DNA of 45,781 nt from Acidobacteriaceae bacterium (lineage in GTDB: Bacteria > Acidobacteriota > Terriglobia > Terriglobales > Acidobacteriaceae), in NCBI GenBank assembly GCA_030041045.1, contig JASHOQ010000031.1, positions 1-45,781 on the forward strand. The letters run 5' to 3'. Positions 25,004 to 34,344 of the stretch are shown here, one piece after another. Position numbers and translations under genes: made by a program. Numbering within the stretch: the stretch's first letter is position 1; the number at the start of each line of letters is the position of its first letter. The notes beneath the pieces were generated by a model that did not search any database, was not told the DNA's origin, and saw only the letters and a list, made by a program, of their open reading frames with translations.

Positions 25004-25942
25004 TCATAAGTCCACGGAGTTCAGGGCCTCGGCTTCCCGGCAGATTTCCATGATCGCTTCCGCCTGGCGAAAGCCGGAGATCTCATGCGATTCGCCTTCG
25101 CGCGGGCGGCCCAGCGCAAGCGCTTCACGCAACCTGCTCACCATGGGGTGGTCTTTCTCGAGCGGCGCAGGACTCTTCTCTGGATTGGCCAGCGCGAAAT
25201 CGAGGCCCGCCTCCATGCCCAGCGTAAGGTACGCCTTTTCGAGTTCCTCGCGCGCGCCTTTGGGTGTGCCCCAGGCAAAATTCGAGAGACCGACAAGGAT
25301 GTGCACGCCTTTGAGATCGGGATCGGCGGAGATCATGCGCATGGCGTCCAGGCCGATGTTGACCAGTCCATACGTGTCCGCGCCCACCGGCGCCAGTCCC
25401 GGGTCGATGATGATCTGCTCGTTGCGGCGGCCGGCCCTGGTAGCGAGCAATTCCACAAAATGTTTGACCGCGCGATAAGAGTCCTGCGGGTTGAGGCACT
25501 GCGCCGTTCCGCCGGGAACGAATCTCTCCGAGGCCATGACCACGGCCAGCGTGTCGTAATGCTTCACCAGCTCCACCATCTCGTCGAGGTGTTCGCGCGA
25601 GGCGGCAAGAGAATTGAGAATAGGCGCGCCGCTCTTCCTGCGGTCGTAATGGCGCAGCGCAGCCTTGTGGTATTCAACCGAAGGATTGTCGAAGGCGATG
25701 GGCGTCGAAGTGGCTTCTTGTATGGCGGGGATCACGTCGGGAAGAAAGTCGAGCATCTCCTGGCGGCGCACCTGGATGCGCTGCGTGCCGTCGAGATTCA
25801 GGGTGAGATAGTCCGCGCCCAGATGCGACTGCAACCGGGCCAGCGCCTGGTAGCCTCTGGGGTCGCGCTCCGTGAAGGCCTTGCGCGCGCGGGCATAGGA
25901 GTTGTTCATCAATTCGCCCACGATGTGCAATTTTCTGTTCAT
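25004..25942 (-). CDS. Pterin-binding (methyltetrahydrofolate-dependent) methyltransferase
   Basis: A 312-residue TIM-barrel protein of the dihydropteroate-synthase/AcsE/MetH pterin-binding family. It starts KLHIVGELMNNSYARARKAF, has GADYLTLNLDGTQ (pterin pocket), TPIAFDNPSVEYHKAAL, PILNSLA, IIIDPGLAPVG and GVHILVGLSNFAWGTPKG. It should transfer the N5-methyl of methyl-tetrahydrofolate to a corrinoid or another acceptor. Its ATG overlaps the stop of the MetF-MetV gene by 4 bp, so the two are coupled. No corrinoid protein or CODH/acetyl-CoA synthase subunit is present nearby, so the acceptor is unknown. Confidence 0.85.
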   Translation of the reverse strand: MNRKLHIVGELMNNSYARARKAFTERDPRGYQALARLQSHLGADYLTLNLDGTQRIQVRRQEMLDFLPDVIPAIQEATSTPIAFDNPSVEYHKAALRHYDRRKSGAPILNSLAASREHLDEMVELVKHYDTLAVVMASERFVPGGTAQCLNPQDSYRAVKHFVELLATRAGRRNEQIIIDPGLAPVGADTYGLVNIGLDAMRMISADPDLKGVHILVGLSNFAWGTPKGAREELEKAYLTLGMEAGLDFALANPEKSPAPLEKDHPMVSRLREALALGRPREGESHEISGFRQAEAIMEICREAEALNSVDL

Positions 25943-27522
25943 TGCTTTTGCAACTCCGGTTGTTGAGTCGGCGATTCTGCCGGGGCGGCTTCGCGTTTAC
26001 CCGCATGGTCGCGGCCCAGCCACTGATTGGCCCACGCTGAAGTCCCGCGCAGCCCCTGGTTCTGAACCACCGGCGCATGGTCAAGCATCGACTGCTCGCG
26101 ATGGTCGTCCTGGAGCCGTTCGTAGGCGCGCAGCCAGATGCAATCGCCGTAGCCGTCCACTTCGCAGCGGCCTTCGCGTGTGCCGCCGCAGGGGCCGTTG
26201 CGCTGGTTCTTGGCGCATTGTGACTCGGGGCAGAGATACGCGGTCTCGGGCAGGGAGCAGTCGCCGCAGTCCTTGCAGCCATAGAGGGCTGCCTTCGTCA
26301 GGTGCTCGAGAGCGCGCAACGGCGCCGGGCCCTGCATCGGATCCCTTGCCCGCGCACACACCTTTGCACCCCATTTGGCCACGGCCGTGCCGGGAACGAA
26401 CATCGACTCGTGCGCACCCTTCGAAATCTGGTAAAGAGCCGTCACGTGCCGGGAGTGCGCTTGCGGCCGCGGCGTCTCCCGCGCCGGGTCGGCCAGGCCG
26501 GTCGCCGGATCGGCCTCATAGAAGAAGAATTCGCCCGGCCGCGAAAACCGAATCTCGCGCGCGAACTGCTTCCAGTCATCGGGGGCGAAGGAGCTCTCGA
26601 TCGCCAGGATTTTTTCGATGGCGGGAAAGCTGTGCACGCCGCCCAGGTAGACGCCGCGGAATCCCAGGCCGCGGTAAATGGCGATCTGCTTGGCGGCCAA
26701 CTCGAGGAAGAAGCTCTTGCCGCCGTCGGCCGAGCCGCTGTGCTGCCGGCACAACTCCAGGAGCGCGGGCGTCACCACCACACCGGGTATTTTGCCGTCG
26801 TGGAACATTTGTGCGACTCGCGAACTTAAAAGGTACACATTGCCGATGAAAGGCGTGCTTCCGAGGCCGTGCGCGTCCATCCAGGCGCGCAACTCGGAGA
26901 TTTTGCGCGAGTCGAAGCCGATCTGGTTGATGATGAACTGAGCCCCGCACTCGATCTTTTTCTTGAGCTTCAAGTACTGCGGAATCACTTCGCCCTCGCG
27001 CAGCTTGAAGTTGGTGGTCACCGCGCCGGTGCAGAAGTGCGTTTTCCCCAGCAGGTGCCCATGATCCCGGCCGGAGCCGGCGCCAAGGCCGCGGTTCATC
27101 TTGTCGAGAAGTGAGATCAGGCCTACGGAGTCGAGATCGAAAACCGGCTTGGCCAGGCCGTCGAGACCGGCAACCGGATAGTCGCCGGTCATGGCGAGGA
27201 TATTGTGGAATCCCTCACTTGAGAGCATCCACGCCTCGCTCTCCAGGCCATTGCGGTTCAGGTCCTTGCATGTGAGGTGAATCACGACTTCCTTGCCGGC
27301 ATAGAGAATGGGACGGCCCAGGGCGAGCGGGGCCAGCTGGGGATTGCCGCCGGCATTGTCGGTGATCGAGATCCAGTCGATGGCGGGGCTGGAGATGAGC
27401 TGGTTGGCGAAGTCGCGGGCGCGGATGGCGCTCTCCTCGCTCATCGAGCCGCGGACGGAGACCAGCTCGGACGCGACGAGAAAGCGCGAGGAGTCAGCCA
27501 GTTTTTCCTGAAGCGTCTCCAT
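25939..27522 (-). CDS. metF: MetF-MetV fusion: methylenetetrahydrofolate reductase with C-terminal Cys-rich domain
   Basis: A 527-residue protein. Residues about 10-320 form the FAD-dependent methylenetetrahydrofolate reductase barrel (DWISITDNAGGNP, LTCKDLNRNGLE, MTGDYPVAG, GAQFIINQIGFD, PFIGNVYLLS). Residues about 400-480 form the MetV-type zinc/Fe-S domain with eight cysteines (C416, 419, 422, 431, 436, 445, 453, 461) and NGPCGGTREGRCEV. It should reduce 5,10-methylene-THF to 5-methyl-THF, the methyl source for the coupled methyltransferase. In acetogens MetV is usually a separate subunit that supports reduction; here it is fused in one chain. ATG 27522 is the start. A tail of about 45 residues, rich in Gln and Ala, is probably disordered. 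Confidence 0.88.
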   Translation of the reverse strand: METLQEKLADSSRFLVASELVSVRGSMSEESAIRARDFANQLISSPAIDWISITDNAGGNPQLAPLALGRPILYAGKEVVIHLTCKDLNRNGLESEAWMLSSEGFHNILAMTGDYPVAGLDGLAKPVFDLDSVGLISLLDKMNRGLGAGSGRDHGHLLGKTHFCTGAVTTNFKLREGEVIPQYLKLKKKIECGAQFIINQIGFDSRKISELRAWMDAHGLGSTPFIGNVYLLSSRVAQMFHDGKIPGVVVTPALLELCRQHSGSADGGKSFFLELAAKQIAIYRGLGFRGVYLGGVHSFPAIEKILAIESSFAPDDWKQFAREIRFSRPGEFFFYEADPATGLADPARETPRPQAHSRHVTALYQISKGAHESMFVPGTAVAKWGAKVCARARDPMQGPAPLRALEHLTKAALYGCKDCGDCSLPETAYLCPESQCAKNQRNGPCGGTREGRCEVDGYGDCIWLRAYERLQDDHREQSMLDHAPVVQNQGLRGTSAWANQWLGRDHAGKREAAPAESPTQQPELQKQ

Positions 27523-27835
27523 CCCACACGACAGTATCGCATATTCTTCGGCACTTGAACTTTTTCCACCAGACTGCGCGGCGCTGCCGGATGAGTGTAA
27601 CCCATTGAAGAAAAAGGAGAGAGCGTCAGCTGCCGTCCAAAGGTGCTCCGAACCGGAAGTTAAATTATTTTTCTATTGACAATAACCCTTCCAAGCGCAT
27701 TCAATGCATGGCTGAGGTCAGACCACCCCTCTCCAGCCCTCGAGACTGGCGCACGTTCTGTGTTCTCGTCAGCACAAGAAAAATCACGAGCGGTCCCTTC
27801 CAGTTCAATTCCAAGGAGGTTCTTCAAGCAAACCC
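27523..27835. promoter_or_regulatory. Divergent region, MetF-MetV / TonB receptor
   Basis: A 313-bp gap. A consensus -35 TTGACA sits at 27676-27681 in an AT-rich run on the plus strand, with a weak -10 (TTCAAT at 27700-27705, 18-bp spacer), probably the promoter of the TonB receptor gene. AAGGAGG at about 27813-27819 is a strong ribosome binding site but stands 16 bp from the ATG, which is unusually far. No SAM or cobalamin riboswitch consensus was recognised before metF. Confidence 0.45.
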
Positions 27836-30800
27836 ATGAAAACGTTCGCAGAACAACTCAGCTTGCTAAGGAGGTTGAGGGCTGGTGCGGCCGCCGCGGC
27901 GCTGGCGCTTGCCCTCGCCCTTTGCCTGATGCCGGCTTCAGCGCAGACCGCCGGCGAAGGCTCCATTGAAGGCACAGTGACTGACTCCACCGGGGCCATG
28001 GTCCCGGGCGCGTCCATTACCATCACCGACAACGCCACCGGGGTCAAATCCGTGCGCACGGCCACGGGCGCGGGGTTCTTCAGCATCTCGCCGGTTCTTC
28101 CGGGCACGTATACGGTGACCATCTCCGCCAAGGGATTTGAGACGCTGGTGCAGGACAACGTGGTGGTGGACGCACTGCAGACCAGGACCATCAGCCCGGT
28201 GCTGGCCGTAGGCGCGGCTTCACAAACCGTAACCGTCACCGGCGCGCCGCCCGTGCTCGACACCGCCGACGCCACCATCCAGCTCACGATGGAAAATTCG
28301 ACTTACGCAAATCTGCCCATCCAGATGAACAATGCGCAGCGAGACCCGACGGCGTTCGGGATTCTCTCTCCCGGAAGCCAGTCGGGTTCAAGGCTTCCGG
28401 TGATCGGAGGCACGGGGAACTATCTCGGCCAGCTTTATCTCGACGGCATGCCCGCGGAGACCATCAGCCAGCAGGGCGACAATCGGCTGGTTTCGCTCAC
28501 CATGAGCGTGGACGCAGTCGATCAGTTCCAGGTGCTCAGCAGCACGCCCCCGGCCGAGTATATGGGTGCGGGAGCGGAAAACTTCACCATGAAGTCGGGC
28601 GGCCTGCAGTATCACGGGCAGGCCTCCGATTTTATCCGCAACACGGCGTTCGATTCGTGGTCGTTCACCAACAAATTCGCCACTACCAAGAATACGGCGG
28701 GGCAGACGATTCCCGCGCCCAAGCCGCCCGAGCACCAGAACGAGCTCTCGCTGAGCGCGGGCGGCGTAGTGCCGCATACAGCGCATAAGCTGTTCTTTTT
28801 TGTCGCCTACGACAAATACCACGAGAGGAAGGTGACGCAGCCATCACTTTTCACCATCCCAACAGCGCTGATGCGCACAGGGGATTTTACCGAGCTGAAC
28901 GGCAACGTCGGTTCCGGCGGCCAGAGCGGCGAAGGAGCCACCAATCCCGCCATCCTCTACGACCCGACGACCAACAGCTGCACCGGCAGCACCTGCTCGC
29001 GCACGCCGTTCCAGGGAACCAAGAACGGCGCAGCGAGTTACAACGTGATCCCCACGGCCGACATCTCGCCCATCGCGCAGGCGATGGAGAGCTTTCTGCC
29101 CGCGCCGAGCAATCCGGACACCATTGTGAACAACTACCTCGGCGGCACACCGACCGGCTACGACAATCACCTCACCGATTACCGCGTGGATTACGATGTG
29201 AGCTCTAACCATCGCATCTCTGCGTTGGGCACCATCGGCGTGGAGAATTATCTCAACAATTACAGCACCCCCTACATCCCCCCGCCATACATCGGCGGCG
29301 ACCTGGCCAACATTTATCCCAAGAACTACGTCGTGGAAGACGCGTACACCATTTCGCCCAACCTGGTGAACCAGTTGAAGTACGGATTCACGCGGTTCTT
29401 TCAGAACATTCACAATGCAACCCAGGGCGTGACCAAGTGGGAAGCGCCCACGCTGGGCATCTCCAACCTTCCCGCCGGCCAGGCCGGGCAGGAGTTTCCC
29501 GAGCAGTCGTTTGGCACCACGGCGGCTTTCGGAACCGTGCAAAGCACCTGGACCGGGAACGGGAACTCCGTCTCCACGCAGCTGACCACGCCCAACAACT
29601 ACGCCCTCACTGACAACGTGCAGTGGCTCAAAGGCAAAAATGCCTTCACCTTCGGCCTCACCTTCCAGTGGCAGGAGATCAACAACGCCAACCCGGCCAC
29701 CTTCACCGGCGTGCTGCAGCTGATGTATAACGCCTTCTCCACCGCCAACTTTTCCGGCAGCGCTTTGAGCACAGGAACAGCGGCCGCGCCTTCGGGCTAT
29801 GCCTACGCGAGTTACCTGCTGGGAGCCATTGCGGGATCGACCGGCAACGACACCTCGGCGCCGTCCATCGGCCTGGATTACGTAAGCGAACTCGCCGGGC
29901 GCTATAAGGTGCTTTCTCCTTACGTGCAGGACAGCTACAAGCTGACGTCGAAGCTGACGCTCGACCTGGGGCTGCGCTGGGATTATCTGCCGCCCTTCCA
30001 CGAATTGAAGAACCGCTGGACGTTCCTGGTCCCCGACCTCGTCAATCCGCTCACCGATACCGGCGGCATGTTGCAGTTCGCCGGCGACTACGGGGGCTGG
30101 GGAGTGAGTTGCAACTGCACCACACCGGTGAAGACTTACTGGAAGAACTTCGGTCCGCGTGTGGGACTGGCTTACACCGTCACTCCGAGGACCGTGATCC
30201 GCGCCGGCTACGCCCAGGTGTTCTCGCAGGGCGGCGGCGTGGGCGGACGCGGCGGGGCGTATAACGGAACCGGGCAAACAGGATTCAACACCACGGCCAT
30301 CGGACCCACGGAAAATGGCAACGGCGTCACCGCGGGTCCCGCGTACTTTCTGAACCCCAACACCGCGTACCTGGGCGCCAGCGCCAATACCGGCCTCTTC
30401 GGACCCGGGTTCACCTATCCGGCTCAGCCCGCACCGGGCGTGGCGGCGCAGGAGCTGGAAACCGGCAATTACCTCAATAGCGCGGGCGCCTATGTGAGCG
30501 CAGGCGGCGTCTCCTACGCCGATCCTCATTACTCCGGCCGCGCGCCGGAGCTGGAGATGTTTAACTTCGGCATCGAGCGCGGGATCACCCAGAACATGAC
30601 GCTGGCGGCCAACTACGTGGGTAATGAGAGCCACTTCCTCATCGACTCCACCAACACCGGCACGGGCAACGCGCGCGGATACTGGACCAACCAGGTGAAC
30701 CCCACGTATCTTGCCGCGCTGGGGCCGCTGGCTGACAGCACAAATACAATCCCTCTGCTGACGGCGCAAGCCACGCCGGCCAACGTGGCGCTGGTGCAGG

Positions 30801-31768
30801 CCGCAGTGCCCGGCGCGCCTGCGCCGCCGTTCTACGCTGCCGCCGGCGCCGCAAGCCCCAAGGCCACCATCGCCCAGATGCTGACGCCGTTCCCGCAATA
30901 CAGCGGCGTGACCGATACCTTCGGCAATGTGGGCAACTTTGTCTACCACTCCCTGCAGATTGTGCTCGAGCAGCGCCTGGCCCACGGGCTCACCTTCAAC
31001 GCCAACTACACCTTCGCCAAGAACCTGGGCGACGACGGCCCCTACCGCGACGGATACAACATTCCCGCAGACGCCATCTCGCACGGAACGCGCGCCTGGA
31101 AGCAGGACCGCATCGACCGCTCGTGGACGACGCTTTCCATCCCCAACATGCTGCATGTCTACGGCGCCTATGCGCTTCCTTTCGGCAAAGGGCAGATCGG
31201 CGGCAATTCCATGCCGGTGCGCTGGCTCGCCGGTGGATGGCAGCTTTCAAGCATCTATCAGTACTACGAAGGCACGCCGCTGCAGCTCACCTGGTCAGGC
31301 TGCAACGGAACGCAATGTCCGGCGCAGGGACAGAACATGCCGGACGAAGCGCAGGGATACACAGGCCATCCGCGCGTCAACGGAAAGTACGGCAGCGGCC
31401 CGGGAGGCGTCCAGTTCGCCAATCTTGGCCACGTCCAGTACATCGACCCCACGGCCTTTGCCACGCCGCAGAATGTCTCCTCGGTAGCCACGCCGCAGTA
31501 CCTCATCGGCAATGCGCCGCGGACCGCGCCGTATGGCCTGCGCAACCCGCCAAGCTGGGAGCTCGACGCCGGCTTGCACCGCGCGTTTCCTTTGCCGGGA
31601 GAAGGACATGAGTTCGTCTTCGAAGCCGATTGCCTGAATGTGTGGAACAACGTCGTATTCTCTGGACCGCAGGGGAGTTGGGCTTCGGGCTCGACCTCCT
31701 TCGGCACCATTGGCGGCATCTCTAACAATCCGCGCGACTGGCAATTCGCCGGCCACATCAATTTCTAA
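27836..31768 (+). CDS. Large TonB-dependent receptor with carboxypeptidase-regulatory-like domain (Oar-like)
   Basis: A 1310-residue outer-membrane receptor. A signal peptide ends near residue 36 (LMPASAQT). A carboxypeptidase-regulatory-like domain (about 40-125, EGTVTDSTGAMVPGASITITD) is followed by a plug (about 135-250, with LYLDGMPAETISQ) and a very long barrel ending WQFAGHINF, with aromatic C-terminus. This size and layout are typical of the expanded Acidobacteriota receptor family thought to take up plant-derived oligosaccharides or polyols. It ends at a strong terminator and is followed by the LacI gene of the inositol island, so inositol or phytate-derived uptake is possible but unproven; no LacI-type operator is visible before it. 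Confidence 0.9.
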   Translation: MKTFAEQLSLLRRLRAGAAAAALALALALCLMPASAQTAGEGSIEGTVTDSTGAMVPGASITITDNATGVKSVRTATGAGFFSISPVLPGTYTVTISAKGFETLVQDNVVVDALQTRTISPVLAVGAASQTVTVTGAPPVLDTADATIQLTMENSTYANLPIQMNNAQRDPTAFGILSPGSQSGSRLPVIGGTGNYLGQLYLDGMPAETISQQGDNRLVSLTMSVDAVDQFQVLSSTPPAEYMGAGAENFTMKSGGLQYHGQASDFIRNTAFDSWSFTNKFATTKNTAGQTIPAPKPPEHQNELSLSAGGVVPHTAHKLFFFVAYDKYHERKVTQPSLFTIPTALMRTGDFTELNGNVGSGGQSGEGATNPAILYDPTTNSCTGSTCSRTPFQGTKNGAASYNVIPTADISPIAQAMESFLPAPSNPDTIVNNYLGGTPTGYDNHLTDYRVDYDVSSNHRISALGTIGVENYLNNYSTPYIPPPYIGGDLANIYPKNYVVEDAYTISPNLVNQLKYGFTRFFQNIHNATQGVTKWEAPTLGISNLPAGQAGQEFPEQSFGTTAAFGTVQSTWTGNGNSVSTQLTTPNNYALTDNVQWLKGKNAFTFGLTFQWQEINNANPATFTGVLQLMYNAFSTANFSGSALSTGTAAAPSGYAYASYLLGAIAGSTGNDTSAPSIGLDYVSELAGRYKVLSPYVQDSYKLTSKLTLDLGLRWDYLPPFHELKNRWTFLVPDLVNPLTDTGGMLQFAGDYGGWGVSCNCTTPVKTYWKNFGPRVGLAYTVTPRTVIRAGYAQVFSQGGGVGGRGGAYNGTGQTGFNTTAIGPTENGNGVTAGPAYFLNPNTAYLGASANTGLFGPGFTYPAQPAPGVAAQELETGNYLNSAGAYVSAGGVSYADPHYSGRAPELEMFNFGIERGITQNMTLAANYVGNESHFLIDSTNTGTGNARGYWTNQVNPTYLAALGPLADSTNTIPLLTAQATPANVALVQAAVPGAPAPPFYAAAGAASPKATIAQMLTPFPQYSGVTDTFGNVGNFVYHSLQIVLEQRLAHGLTFNANYTFAKNLGDDGPYRDGYNIPADAISHGTRAWKQDRIDRSWTTLSIPNMLHVYGAYALPFGKGQIGGNSMPVRWLAGGWQLSSIYQYYEGTPLQLTWSGCNGTQCPAQGQNMPDEAQGYTGHPRVNGKYGSGPGGVQFANLGHVQYIDPTAFATPQNVSSVATPQYLIGNAPRTAPYGLRNPPSWELDAGLHRAFPLPGEGHEFVFEADCLNVWNNVVFSGPQGSWASGSTSFGTIGGISNNPRDWQFAGHINF

Positions 31769-31833
31769 CGGCTTCCGGCGCCTCGCGGGAGAATTCGCTC
31801 GCGGCGCACCGGTTGAACAGGGCCTCCCATCAT

Positions 31834-31864
31834 GAGCACCGCGCTCCTGCGGTGCTCTTTTTTT
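31834..31864 (+). terminator. Rho-independent terminator of the large TonB receptor gene
   Basis: A perfect 9-bp stem GAGCACCGC / GCGGTGCTC with a 6-nt loop is followed by seven T residues. It lies 65 bp after the receptor stop codon and separates it from the LacI gene. Confidence 0.92.
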
Positions 31865-31900
31865 CGACGCACAGGTGCGCTTACGCGACGGTCCGCGGCA

Positions 31901-31952
31901 TTGACTTCGGTCCATACGCTGATTCAGACTGAATGGGCCGTACACGTGTGCA
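31901..31952 (+). promoter_or_regulatory. lacI promoter region with LacI-type operator
   Basis: A -35-like TTGACT is at 31901-31906 with only a weak -10. The operator-like CGTACACGTGTGCA (31939-31952) matches the island consensus TGCACACGTGTGCA at 12 of 14 positions and lies 13 bp upstream of the ATG at 31966, so the regulator should repress itself. Confidence 0.65.
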
Positions 31953-31965
31953 CAAAGGGGAATCG

Positions 31966-33039
31966 ATGGCGGAAAAGGATCGGGGCAATGCAGCGGGAGT
32001 GGCCCCGGCGCAGGGCGCGCCCCGTCGCAGTCCCCGCCAGCTCTCCATCAAGGACATTGCGCGGATTGCGCGGGTCTCGCATCCCACCGTTTCACGGGCG
32101 CTGCAGAACAGCCCGTTGGTGAACGCCAAGACCGCGGAAAAGATCCGCAGGATTGCCGACGAAGCGGGCTATCGCGCCAGCGCCGTGGCGCGCGGCCTGG
32201 TCACGCGACGGACGCGCACCATCGGCCTGGTGGTGACCACGGTGGCCGACCCCTTCGCCAGCGAAGTGGTCTGCGGCGTCGAGCAGACGGCCAACGACCA
32301 TGGCTACAGCGTCTTCCTTGCCGACTCCAATGCCGACCCCGAGCGCGAGCGCAAGGTGGTGCAGGCCTTCGCGGAGCGGCGCGTCGACGGCATTCTGGTC
32401 ACCTCCTCACGCGTGGGCGCCCTCTATCTGCCCATGCTCGCCCAGATGCAGGTTCCCATTGTGCTGGTCAACGACCAGTATCCGGGCGCATTTGTGCACT
32501 CGGTGATGATTGCCAACTTCGAGGGGATGCGCGCCGCGGCCGGGCATCTCGTCGAGCTGGGCCACCGGCGCATCGCCTATCTCGGCGACCAATTCGGCTA
32601 CCAGTCGGACGCGGAGCGCCTGGCCGGCTTTCGCGCGGCTCTCGAGAGCGCGAGCATTCCCGTTCGCTCACAGCTGATTGCCCATGGCGACGGCAAACCG
32701 GAAGCGGCCATGGCGGCGATGAAAGCCCTTCTTGCCGCGCGCCCGACCGCCATCTGCTGCTACAACGACATGACGGCGCTGGGCGCGACGCACCAATTGC
32801 GCGCGCACGGGCTGCGCGTGCCAAAGGATATTTCCGTTACCGGCTTCGACGATCTGTTTTTCGCCGCGTATCTTGAGCCGCCGCTCACCACCGTGCGCCA
32901 GCCCATGCGGCGCATGGGGCAGTTGGCGATGGAGAGCCTGTTGCGGCTGATGTCGGGCGAGGAGTCGGTGCCGCAAATTCGGGTGGACGCGGAGCTGGTG
33001 GTCCGCGCCTCGACTGCGAGAATGAGCGGCCGGGGATGA
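31966..33039 (+). CDS. LacI-family transcriptional regulator of the inositol island
   Basis: A 357-residue repressor-type protein. A helix-turn-helix plus hinge (about 26-80: LSIKDIARIARVSHPTVSRAL, then GYRASAVARGLVTRRT) is followed by a periplasmic-binding-like sensor domain (TIGLVVTTVADPFASEVVCGVEQ to PPLTTVRQPMRRMGQLA). ATG 31966, preceded by AGGGGA, is preferred over ATG 31933, because the earlier start would translate the palindromic operator. Matching palindromes occur before this gene, the transaldolase gene and the iolB operon, so it probably controls all three. The inducer is presumably an inositol pathway intermediate; this is inference. Confidence 0.9.
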   Translation: MAEKDRGNAAGVAPAQGAPRRSPRQLSIKDIARIARVSHPTVSRALQNSPLVNAKTAEKIRRIADEAGYRASAVARGLVTRRTRTIGLVVTTVADPFASEVVCGVEQTANDHGYSVFLADSNADPERERKVVQAFAERRVDGILVTSSRVGALYLPMLAQMQVPIVLVNDQYPGAFVHSVMIANFEGMRAAAGHLVELGHRRIAYLGDQFGYQSDAERLAGFRAALESASIPVRSQLIAHGDGKPEAAMAAMKALLAARPTAICCYNDMTALGATHQLRAHGLRVPKDISVTGFDDLFFAAYLEPPLTTVRQPMRRMGQLAMESLLRLMSGEESVPQIRVDAELVVRASTARMSGRG

Positions 33040-33045
33040 GAGCCG

Positions 33046-34146
33046 CTATTCCAGGTCCGGATTCGGGAGCATGATGTCGCGCACCAGCGCATTCATCTCC
33101 GCCACCGCGGCGATAAACTGGCGCAGCGTGCGCCGCGTGGCGCCGAAGGTGTCGAACTCCTCCGGCGTGAGGCCGTCCTCGGTATAAGCGCGGCGGAAAT
33201 CGGGGAATTTGTCGAGCAGCGTATCGACGATCTTCGCGTCGACCGGCGTGTCGATACGCGGAATCACGGCAATGTCGCTCTCGTTGTAGCGTTTCTGCCA
33301 CGCGCAGGGCGGTGAAATCACCACGTCGCCGCCGATCAGCTCGCTCCAGTGCATGTGATTGCGGAAGGCTGCCGAGAGCAGGCGCAGCCGGTAGCCGCGC
33401 TCGCGGTAAATCTTGTAAGCCTTCTTGAAGACGGCCACGCCCGCCCACTCCAGATACCCGGGATCGACGGAGAGATTGTGCTTGTCGTGCAGCACCTTGA
33501 GCCAGTCGTCGAGCCGGCCCACCATCAGCGTGCAAACCGGCCCCATGGTCGCAATATCGGCGCCTTCCGCTTCACGGCGCTTGAGGCCGCGCTCTACAGC
33601 TTCCGCCACGGCAATGGCCTGGGGGAGGGTGAAGCTTACGGTCGCGTTGATGCTTACGCCGCGGTAAGTGGCATCTTCGATCGCCGCGAGCCCGGCGTGC
33701 GTGGCCGCAATCTTCACAATCATGTTGGGCGCAAGCCGGCTGAAATGGAGCGCCTGCGCGAGCATGGCGGCGGCGTTGCGGTAATTGCGCGGATCGGTTT
33801 GAATCGACAGCCGCCCGTTGCGGCCTTTCTCGCGCTCGAAAACCGGCAGCAGCAGCCGCGCCGCGTGGGTTGAGATCTCTTCGACCACCTTCCACGCGAT
33901 CTCGTCTTCCGTGGCCTCGCGATGGGCGCGCACCATTTCCTCAATGCGCGGCTTCCACACCGCCATCTCTTTTTTGAGCACGGTCACGGCGATGGTCGGA
34001 TTGCAGGTGGCGCCGACTGCGCCGTGCTCGATCGCGTATTTGAGCTCTTCCGTGGAGGCCGAGTCGTTCCACAGGCAGGTGGGAGTGGTCTGCGTCATCT
34101 GGTGCAGCGGACTCTTGAACTGGAGCGAGGCGGGCGCCGCGGTCAT
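33046..34146 (-). CDS. Transaldolase-family protein of the inositol island
   Basis: A 366-residue class I aldolase-fold protein. The family signatures are ATCNPTI (about 46-52), the Schiff-base Lys145 in NMIVKIAAT, GVSINATVSFTLPQ, VGRLDDWL and the late SAAFRNHMHWSELIGGDVVISP. It is longer than small fructose-6-phosphate aldolases and close to classical transaldolase length. It is divergent from the iol operon, with a GGAGG site 4 bp before ATG 34146 and operator palindromes directly upstream, so it is co-regulated with inositol catabolism. The island lacks IolC and IolJ; this protein might cleave an inositol-derived keto acid or phosphate, or simply feed pentose phosphate metabolism. Its stop is 6 bp from the lacI stop (convergent). 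Confidence 0.85.
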   Translation of the reverse strand: MTAAPASLQFKSPLHQMTQTTPTCLWNDSASTEELKYAIEHGAVGATCNPTIAVTVLKKEMAVWKPRIEEMVRAHREATEDEIAWKVVEEISTHAARLLLPVFEREKGRNGRLSIQTDPRNYRNAAAMLAQALHFSRLAPNMIVKIAATHAGLAAIEDATYRGVSINATVSFTLPQAIAVAEAVERGLKRREAEGADIATMGPVCTLMVGRLDDWLKVLHDKHNLSVDPGYLEWAGVAVFKKAYKIYRERGYRLRLLSAAFRNHMHWSELIGGDVVISPPCAWQKRYNESDIAVIPRIDTPVDAKIVDTLLDKFPDFRRAYTEDGLTPEEFDTFGATRRTLRQFIAAVAEMNALVRDIMLPNPDLE

Positions 34147-34150
34147 CGAG

Positions 34151-34174
34151 CCTCCACGTGTGCAAACGTGTGCA
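34151..34174. promoter_or_regulatory. LacI-type operators before the transaldolase gene
   Basis: TGCAAACGTGTGCA (34161-34174) matches the island operator TGCACACGTGTGCA at 13 of 14 positions. An adjoining half-site CCACGTGTGCA (34154-34164) overlaps it. The pair lies 5-28 bp before the ATG at 34146 and partly covers its ribosome binding site. Confidence 0.7.
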
Positions 34175-34344
34175 GATGAACCCTACCATCGTGTGAAGTT
34201 GCCGGTCAAGAATGGTGCAGACAATGCGGGATGCGGAGGCGCGATCGGCACAATTTGCAGGTCGCGAAGGAATGAGGCGAACCGATGGGGCTGCCGGATG
34301 GAAAACAGAAGTCGTGGCCCACGGAGAAAATCGATTTTTCCCTG

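Noticed and set aside
27523..27835. SAM or cobalamin riboswitch before the MetF-MetV gene
   Set aside because: No conserved core elements of either class were recognised on the minus strand.
28844..31156. 770-residue open frame antisense to the large TonB receptor
   Set aside because: It mirrors the GC-rich codons of a clear receptor gene and has no domain signature; similar antisense frames lie opposite the GH20, GH3, iolD and sugar-transporter genes.
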